A stretch of DNA of 12,052 nucleotides from Candidatus Aegiribacteria sp. (GTDB lineage: Bacteria > Fermentibacterota > Fermentibacteria > Fermentibacterales > Fermentibacteraceae), in contig JAIOSX010000041.1 of NCBI GenBank assembly GCA_021107345.1, forward strand, positions 1-12,052, given 5' to 3'. Shown here piece by piece: positions 7,453 to 12,052 of the stretch. Under the pieces are notes generated by a model that searched no databases, was not told where the DNA came from, and worked only from the letters and a program-made list of their open reading frames with translations. Every line of letters begins with the position of its first letter. Position 1 is the stretch's first letter. The translations under genes and the position numbers were made by a program.

Positions 7453-8409
7453 CTATTTCTGCGGTTTGAATCCTCTTACGCAGAAGAAGTGCGAGCCGTT
7501 GATGCCATGATAGAAGGTATGTTCCTTCAGCTGCTTCAGAATGAGCTGTTCATACTGCTCCTGTTTTTCCTCACAGAGTTTCTTATACCTGTAAAAGGAG
7601 GATAGTGAACCCCCTCCGGCCAGAAAACATTCCCTGTAACTTTTCCAGAGAAGTATTCTTGTATCTTCGTCCTTCTCCTTGATGTTCTCCCGCATCTTTT
7701 CAATACCGTACTTCTGGACTTCCGTCTCGTAGGGTGGGTGAGTAAAGCGGGGGGAGTCATTGTAAAGGGCATCGATGCTGATCAATCCCAGATCGGCCAT
7801 CATCTTTGGCACCTTTGCCCCTATTCCCCAGTCACCCCTTCCAAGTTTCCTTCTCCCCTCAGCCCAGATCATCTGCATCTTGAATTGTTCAAGTTTCTCC
7901 CTGATCGAAGGGGAGTCTGTGGAACTGAAGGAAATGCTCAGCGACGAGGATATGTTGTCCGGTTCCATGCACATGATTACGCCGCCGGGTTTTGTAATTC
8001 TGATCATTTCTTTCAAGGTATCTTCGGGGAACTCAAGATGCATCAGCAGTGTCTGGCACATTACCCAGTCGGCGGATTCATCCGGCAGGGGAATGTCGTA
8101 TGCCGAACTGTTTACGAAGCAGGCTCTGCCGCCCCCTGACCAGTCAGGCGAATTCTCCTGTGCTTCACGAAGTAATTTCAGAGAGCAGTCTACGCCGATA
8201 TATGTGCTGCCGGTGCCGTAGTGCTGCCAGAAGGTCCATCCAAGGTAGCCAAGACCGCAACCGACATCAACCGCAGTTATGCCCTTACTGAGATCAAGCC
8301 AGGAAGCTATTCTTTCAACGGTGCTTACGCGCCAGAGGTATTTCCTCTGATCGACTATATGCTTTTTCAGATCCTTCTCGGACCAGTCTCTTCTGCTTTT
8401 ATCTGTCAT
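7453..8409 (-). CDS. SAM-dependent methyltransferase, class I
   Basis: 318 residues from ATG 8407-8409, which overlaps the end of the preceding gene by 11 bp and suggests translational coupling. The frame is open to 8532, but that part lies over the upstream gene and adds nothing family-like. The Rossmann core is clear: motif I AVDVGCGLGYLGWTF (46-60), acidic loop IGVDCS with Asp74 contacting the SAM ribose, DWVMCQTLLMHL (114-125) and ITKPGGVIMCMEP (138-150). The C-terminal half (about 160-318) is helical and charged and probably forms the acceptor-binding cap; I do not recognise it. The acceptor is unknown. Position in an operon with an alkyltransferase-like repair protein suggests but does not prove a nucleic-acid link; general small-molecule methylation is equally possible. 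It converges on the sensor gene with an 18 bp gap and no terminator. Confidence 0.85.
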   Translation of the reverse strand: MTDKSRRDWSEKDLKKHIVDQRKYLWRVSTVERIASWLDLSKGITAVDVGCGLGYLGWTFWQHYGTGSTYIGVDCSLKLLREAQENSPDWSGGGRACFVNSSAYDIPLPDESADWVMCQTLLMHLEFPEDTLKEMIRITKPGGVIMCMEPDNISSSLSISFSSTDSPSIREKLEQFKMQMIWAEGRRKLGRGDWGIGAKVPKMMADLGLISIDALYNDSPRFTHPPYETEVQKYGIEKMRENIKEKDEDTRILLWKSYRECFLAGGGSLSSFYRYKKLCEEKQEQYEQLILKQLKEHTFYHGINGSHFFCVRGFKPQK

Positions 8410-8737
8410 CAGATTCACTTTCAGGCTTCGGTCCCTGCCAGCCGAATCTATCAAGGTCGACTGTTCCTCTGCCACTGAAAACAATGCCCTCAGTCTCAAG
8501 CATCTTTCTCTGTGCTGTGCAGGGTTCTCCATGGTTTCTGACGCTTATGCTTCCCCTGCTGTTAATGATCCTGTGCCAGGGAACATCGCTTTCGGGAGGT
8601 ACAGAGAACATTGCATAGCCCACGTTTCGAGCAGAGCATTCCCCTGCTATCCTCGCGATCTGTCCGTAGGTAGCGACTCTGCCGGGGGGGACCATGTTTA
8701 CTACCAAGTATATCCTTTCGTACATCGACTTTTTCAA
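8399..8737 (-). CDS. atl: Alkyltransferase-like protein (ATL), MGMT DNA-binding fold with Trp in place of Cys
   Basis: 112 residues matching the DNA-binding half of O6-alkylguanine-DNA alkyltransferase. PPGRVATYGQIARIAG (17-32) is the start of the helix-turn-helix with the base-flipping Tyr24; SARNVGYAM (35-43) contains the likely Arg finger, Arg37. The active-site PCHR of true alkyltransferases is PWHR (53-56), so the acceptor Cys is Trp54, the mark of ATL proteins. RGSIS (61-65) and the closing RFGW (97-100) also fit. Known ATLs bind O6-alkylguanine without repairing it and hand it to nucleotide excision repair. The start is TTG 8735-8737: its TTGA overlaps the stop of the upstream gene, and AGGAG lies 10 bases before it. 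An ATG four codons later is possible. The end overlaps the methyltransferase start by 11 bp, so this is the middle gene of a three-gene operon. Confidence 0.88.
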   Translation of the reverse strand: MKKSMYERIYLVVNMVPPGRVATYGQIARIAGECSARNVGYAMFSVPPESDVPWHRIINSRGSISVRNHGEPCTAQRKMLETEGIVFSGRGTVDLDRFGWQGPKPESESDDR

Positions 8738-9000
8738 AGACCGTGAACTCCTGCCACGTTCCTGAAGCGTTGCATGTCACCTTTGCTGATCTCTGATGAG
8801 AATTTCATTCTTGCTCCTCCAGGCGAACTGTATCCCCATATCCATCCTGAAGATATTCCGTTCTTCCGAACAATATCCGTGCAGTCACCGAGAAACGAAG
8901 ACGTGAGTTTACCGCTCTTAGCAATGGCTGTTCCTCCCTTTATTCGGATGGTGAAGAGAGGGGGAAACAGCTTTCTGAAAAGGATTTTTAAGAAAGTCAC
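8734..9000 (-). CDS. Small DUF3634-like protein of unknown function
   Basis: 88 residues from GTG 8998-9000. GGAGG lies 10 bases upstream, a long spacing, and a stop codon just before rules out earlier starts. A short hydrophobic or basic opening (FLKILFRKLFPPLFTI) may be a membrane-proximal segment, but it is not a clear transmembrane helix. Then comes a beta-rich stretch: RIKGGTAIAKSGKL, SSFLGDCTDIVRKNG, GWIWGYSSPGGARMKFS and ISKGDMQRFRNV. The order 'G..sGk....Fl.D..di.....i..G...G......l.FS..I....qqrfRN' is what I recall for DUF3634 proteins, small proteins of no known function. The stop codon overlaps the start of the alkyltransferase-like gene (TTGA), so it is the promoter-proximal gene of that operon. 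A plus-strand reading frame over the same DNA shows no family likeness and was discarded. Confidence 0.66.
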   Translation of the reverse strand: MTFLKILFRKLFPPLFTIRIKGGTAIAKSGKLTSSFLGDCTDIVRKNGISSGWIWGYSSPGGARMKFSSEISKGDMQRFRNVAGVHGL

Positions 9001-9048
9001 CTTTCAGTATCCTCCTACCGGCATGATGCATATACGGCCGAAATTAAC

Positions 9049-9057
9049 AGTATAACA
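9049..9057 (-). promoter_or_regulatory. Candidate extended -10 promoter of the DUF3634-atl-methyltransferase operon
   Basis: The minus strand reads TGT followed by TATACT, an extended -10 that can work without a -35; none is evident at the usual spacing. It lies about 49 bases upstream of the GTG at 9000 in the 169 bp divergent gap shared with the kinase gene. Confidence 0.42.
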
Positions 9058-9096
9058 CTGAAAAGCAATCTATCCTCCGAAAAACTTAATTAACAC

Positions 9097-9126
9097 TTGC
9101 TAAACCATACCAACATGCAATATACT
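9097..9126 (+). promoter_or_regulatory. Candidate sigma70-type promoter of the hybrid kinase gene
   Basis: TTGCTA (9097-9102) and TATACT (9121-9126) are 18 bases apart. The -10 matches five of six consensus positions. Transcription would start near 9133, about 37 bases before the ATG at 9170. The two divergent promoters of this gap do not overlap; their -10 boxes are about 70 bp apart. Confidence 0.48.
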
Positions 9127-9169
9127 CAATACTCTGTCTTACTACTCACACAGAACTCGCTGGAGGAAT

Positions 9170-11497
9170 ATGTCGAGGAAAAAGCGATCTATACAGTCAT
9201 TCAGCGAGTCAGAAGTATTTCTTAAAGCTTTTCTTGATAATTTCCCCGGAGCAGCATTTATAAGGGACAGCAATTCGAAGTACCTTCATGTGAATAAATA
9301 CTTTATGGACATTTTAGGGCCGGAGGAGAAATGGATAGGTAAGACTCCCGATCTTCTTTTTCAAGATGATTTTGCCCGCAGGATGGTTGAAGAAGATAAA
9401 AAAGCCCTGAAAGAAGGCTACAATATCTATCAGAAGGAAATTCAGCTTCTGAACAAAAGGATATCCACCTTTGAAGTACACTCGTTCCGAATTGACAGGG
9501 ATGAAAATGAACCCCTGATAGGTGGCATAGCGATAGATATCACTGACTGCCGTAATTCTAAAGAGGCTCTCAGGGAAAGCGAAGAAAGATACCGTGCGGT
9601 TTTCCAGAACACCGGAGCCGCTACGGTTATTGTGGACAACGATATGACCATTCTGCTGGCGAACCAGGGATTTGAAAGGTTGTCCGGTTATTCAGTCAAT
9701 GAGATCTGCGGAAAGATGAAATGCACGGCATTTGTCACTCTGGAAGATGTTGAGACAATAACAAAGCATCATGAAGACAGGAGTTCCGGGAAGAAGTCTA
9801 CACCGAACGAGTACGAATTACGTTTCATCGACAGAAAGAACAACCTGAAAGATGTACACCTTCGGGTGGATTTGATACCGGGCACTGTCAGTAGTGTATG
9901 TTCATTCGTGGACATTTCCGAACTGAAGAAAACTCAGGAAGAGCTCCGCCGGAGCGTTCGGAATATGGAGACCCTTCTCACAACCATGCCTGACATAATG
10001 TTTGTGCTTACCCGCGATGGTGAATACGTGAATTTCTGGGTCGAGGATGACAACGAACTGGCTATACCTTCCGGAAAGATAATCGGAAACAATATATCCA
10101 ATCTCGGACTTGATGATAAAAAACTCCATGAGATACTGGATTGCTTACAAAGGACACTTGAGACCGGAGAAGTTCAGTCCGTGGAGTACGAGCTTGATAT
10201 TAAGTCGGAGCACAAATTCTTCGAAGCAAGGCTTGCACCAAACAGTGAAGAAAGCGTGATAGCTGTTGTCCGTGATATTACAGCCAGGAGAAATGCTGAG
10301 AACGAACGGTTTGAACTTCAGGCCAGGATTCAGCATACACAGAAACTGGAAAGTCTGGGGGTGCTTGCAGGCGGTATAGCCCATGATTTCAACAACATCC
10401 TTATGGCTATTCTGGGAAACGCTGATCTTGCGCTTATGTCTACTCCCGACACCAGCCCCGCAAGGAGTTCATTGAATAACATTGTCAATGCAGCGACTAC
10501 CGCAGCTGATCTCGCCACCCAGATGCTTGCCTATTCCGGGAAAAGTGATTTTGAAATTCTGCCTCTTGACCTGAACAAGGTTATTCTAGAACTCACACAC
10601 CTTCTGGAAGTGAGCATATCCAAGAAAGCTGTTCTTAAATTCAGGCTTGCGGATAAGCTGCCGCTGATAATGGCGGATGCCGCTCAGATAAGGCAGATAC
10701 TCATGAATCTTATCACAAACGCTTCGGAAGCCGTAGGTAAATCAAGCGGCGTTATTTCACTAACAACCGGGGCGATGTACTGTGATTCCGCATATCTTAA
10801 TACTACTGAACCGACTGCGGAGATCAGTGAACACATGTATGTCTATGTGGAAGTATCAGATACAGGCTGCGGTATGGACAATTCTGTTATGGCACAGCTC
10901 TTTGAGCCTTTCTTCACTACAAAATCCACGGGAAGAGGGCTGGGCCTGTCATCCGTTCTGGGAATAATCCGAAGTCACAAAGGAACAATAAAAGTCTACA
11001 GCGAACCCGGGGAAGGAACAACTTTCAAGGTTCTTTTTCCGGTTTATCATACAGATGGTTCGGAAAACCTCAATTCCAGTCTGGGGATTGCAAAAGAGAT
11101 ATGGACTGGTGAGGGAATCATACTGTTCGCCGATGATGAGGATACTGTACTTGCTGTAGGACGAAACATGCTTGAACTTCTTGGATTTACCGTTCTTTCA
11201 GCGGAAGATGGTCTGCAGGCAGTTGATCTGTTCAGAAGTAATGCAGATAACATTGTACTTGTTATTCTGGATCTGACTATGCCCCATCTGAGCGGTGACG
11301 AAGTATATCGTGAGATCCGCCGCATCAACAAAGATGTTCCGGTGATCGTTTCCAGCGGTTTCAGCAGGAAGGATGTAATGCACAGGTTTGCCGGTAAACA
11401 CCTGTCAGGATTCATTCAGAAACCTTACCGCATAGAAGATCTCTCGATTGTAATAAAGGATGTCCTTACGATCAGGAACGGTAACTCATCAGAATAA
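9170..11497 (+). CDS. Soluble hybrid histidine kinase: PAS-PAS-PAS-HisKA-HATPase-receiver
   Basis: 775 residues from ATG 9170, with GGAGGA directly upstream. No signal peptide or membrane segment is seen, so it is cytoplasmic. PAS1 spans about 17-128 (FLDNFPGAAFIRD to GIAIDITD), PAS2 about 137-254 (ESEERYRAVFQNTGA to FVDISELKK), and a more divergent PAS3 about 262-372 (METLLTTMPDIMFVL to VVRDITARR). Phospho-acceptor His405 is in GVLAGGIAHDFNNIL, the GGxxHDFNN type of H box. The ATPase domain has its N box at QILMNLITNASEAV (Asn517), G1 at DTGCGMD (565-571), F box LFEPFFTTK (577-585) and G2 GRGLGLS (588-594). The receiver (about 650-766) has FADDED (653-658), phospho-acceptor Asp701 in VILDLTMP, and Lys751 in QKPY. 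It would autophosphorylate on His405 and pass phosphate to Asp701. No output domain or phosphotransfer protein lies nearby, so the downstream partner is elsewhere. The PAS ligands are unknown. Confidence 0.93.
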   Translation: MSRKKRSIQSFSESEVFLKAFLDNFPGAAFIRDSNSKYLHVNKYFMDILGPEEKWIGKTPDLLFQDDFARRMVEEDKKALKEGYNIYQKEIQLLNKRISTFEVHSFRIDRDENEPLIGGIAIDITDCRNSKEALRESEERYRAVFQNTGAATVIVDNDMTILLANQGFERLSGYSVNEICGKMKCTAFVTLEDVETITKHHEDRSSGKKSTPNEYELRFIDRKNNLKDVHLRVDLIPGTVSSVCSFVDISELKKTQEELRRSVRNMETLLTTMPDIMFVLTRDGEYVNFWVEDDNELAIPSGKIIGNNISNLGLDDKKLHEILDCLQRTLETGEVQSVEYELDIKSEHKFFEARLAPNSEESVIAVVRDITARRNAENERFELQARIQHTQKLESLGVLAGGIAHDFNNILMAILGNADLALMSTPDTSPARSSLNNIVNAATTAADLATQMLAYSGKSDFEILPLDLNKVILELTHLLEVSISKKAVLKFRLADKLPLIMADAAQIRQILMNLITNASEAVGKSSGVISLTTGAMYCDSAYLNTTEPTAEISEHMYVYVEVSDTGCGMDNSVMAQLFEPFFTTKSTGRGLGLSSVLGIIRSHKGTIKVYSEPGEGTTFKVLFPVYHTDGSENLNSSLGIAKEIWTGEGIILFADDEDTVLAVGRNMLELLGFTVLSAEDGLQAVDLFRSNADNIVLVILDLTMPHLSGDEVYREIRRINKDVPVIVSSGFSRKDVMHRFAGKHLSGFIQKPYRIEDLSIVIKDVLTIRNGNSSE

Positions 11498-12052
11498 CCC
11501 GACCATCTTGGCCGCCATCGCAAGAATTGCTGCAGCCAGAATAACTCTTATCCATTTATCACCTTTTTTGATGGCAAAAGTAGAGCCGAACCACCCTCCT
11601 ATGGATGTACCCCCGGTAAGTATAAAAGCAGGCAGCCACCGGATTTCTCCGTTGAGAAGAAAAACCGCCAGTGAAGGTACGAGATAGGCTGCTATGATTA
11701 TGATCTTCAGGCTGTTAGTCTTGACAAGGGAAAGGCCTCCGAGAATTGAAAGGGCAAAGATTACCAGATAGCCGGTTCCAGCCTGGATGAAACCACCGTA
11801 GATGCCTATGAAAAAGAACAGAAATATCTGGAGAACGGGATGCCGCAGCTGCTCAGAGAAATGTTCCGTGTGCTTCTTCCTGCCAGTGTGGAGAATTACT
11901 GCAAGTGCAAGGACCATGATGACTGAAAGGATGGTGCGAAAGGTGCTTTCAGGTATATCCACTGCAATTATTGACCCTATGACTGCCCCGACCATGGCAG
12001 AGATACCAAGCTTTAAGCCCTGCCTTATGTCCCTGAAACCATGCCTTCTGAA
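11489..12052 (-). CDS. TSUP (TauE/SafE) family membrane transporter, C-terminal part
   Basis: 187 residues visible; the frame is open to the right edge, so the N-terminal part is missing. An internal ATG at 11993-11995 is not the start, because the family pattern continues upstream of it (GFRDIRQGLKLGISAMVGA). Visible marks are the AMVGAVIGSIIA helix, a helix near LSVIMVLALAVIL, a basic loop (HTGRKKHTEHF), and then the second-repeat signature FFFIGIYGGFIQAGTGYLVI. Two further helix pairs follow to the C-terminus, with LTGGTSIGGWFGSTFAIKKG as the last glycine-rich turn. About six hydrophobic segments are present, consistent with the C-terminal half and more of an eight-helix TSUP protein. The family exports or imports sulfite, sulfoacetate or related anions; the substrate cannot be read from sequence. 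The 3' end overlaps the convergent kinase gene by 9 bp. Confidence 0.88.
   Translation of the reverse strand, partial: FRRHGFRDIRQGLKLGISAMVGAVIGSIIAVDIPESTFRTILSVIMVLALAVILHTGRKKHTEHFSEQLRHPVLQIFLFFFIGIYGGFIQAGTGYLVIFALSILGGLSLVKTNSLKIIIIAAYLVPSLAVFLLNGEIRWLPAFILTGGTSIGGWFGSTFAIKKGDKWIRVILAAAILAMAAKMVGLF

Noticed and set aside
8410..8532. Upstream extension of the methyltransferase (41 codons)
   Set aside because: It lies over the alkyltransferase-like gene in another frame and shows no family similarity; ATG 8409 begins a normal-length protein.
8774..9055. Plus-strand 93-codon reading frame opposite the DUF3634-like gene
   Set aside because: It shows no recognisable family pattern, while the minus frame has a ribosome site, a TTGA overlap with the next gene and DUF3634-like residues.
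1..12052. CRISPR array, insertion sequence, integrase or other mobile element
   Set aside because: No spaced direct repeats, terminal inverted repeats, transposase or recombinase residues were seen in either strand.

Overview
This 12 kb window is ordinary chromosomal DNA from a Gram-negative-type bacterium. The evidence for that is a lipoprotein-like signal, a periplasmic DegP/HtrA protease and exported hydrolases. Genes are dense, base composition is balanced, the standard genetic code is used, and both strands carry genes. Nothing seen in it marks a plasmid, phage, transposon or CRISPR locus. The style (S41 lipoprotein, PAS-rich hybrid kinase, PadR with a membrane partner, glutaminyl-tRNA synthetase) would suit an uncultured FCB-group or related lineage, but that placement is only a guess.

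Left part (1-4234): four enzymes that cut peptide or amide bonds. They are a left-truncated S41-type peptidase lipoprotein (minus), an exported Ntn-type linear amide hydrolase (minus), a divergently transcribed DegP-like protease with two PDZ domains (plus), and an M20 amidohydrolase (minus) whose end overlaps the end of the DegP gene. The first three look exported; the M20 enzyme looks cytoplasmic and lies 54 bp downstream of glnS, probably in one transcript with it.

Middle (4235-7434): a glutaminyl-tRNA synthetase gene, full length at both ends but broken by one missing base exactly in its KMSKS-type motif. A short regulatory region follows, with a strong promoter and a repeated TAGTATT element. 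It drives a PadR-family repressor and a membrane protein with an N-terminal HAAS-like helical domain and a C-terminal 'Sensor'-like four-helix membrane domain, which look like a two-gene signalling unit.

Right part (7453-12052): a tightly overlapped minus-strand operon of a small DUF3634-like protein, an alkyltransferase-like DNA-damage recognition protein (Trp in place of the reactive Cys) and a SAM-dependent methyltransferase. Divergent from it is a soluble three-PAS hybrid histidine kinase with a C-terminal receiver. A TSUP (TauE/SafE) transporter gene runs off the right edge and its end overlaps the kinase end. No rRNA or tRNA gene and no convincing hairpin-plus-T terminator was seen; every stretch without a gene is shorter than 300 bp. 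No clearly new defence or mobile system is visible. The points most worth checking are the glnS frameshift, the alkyltransferase-like operon and the PadR control region.
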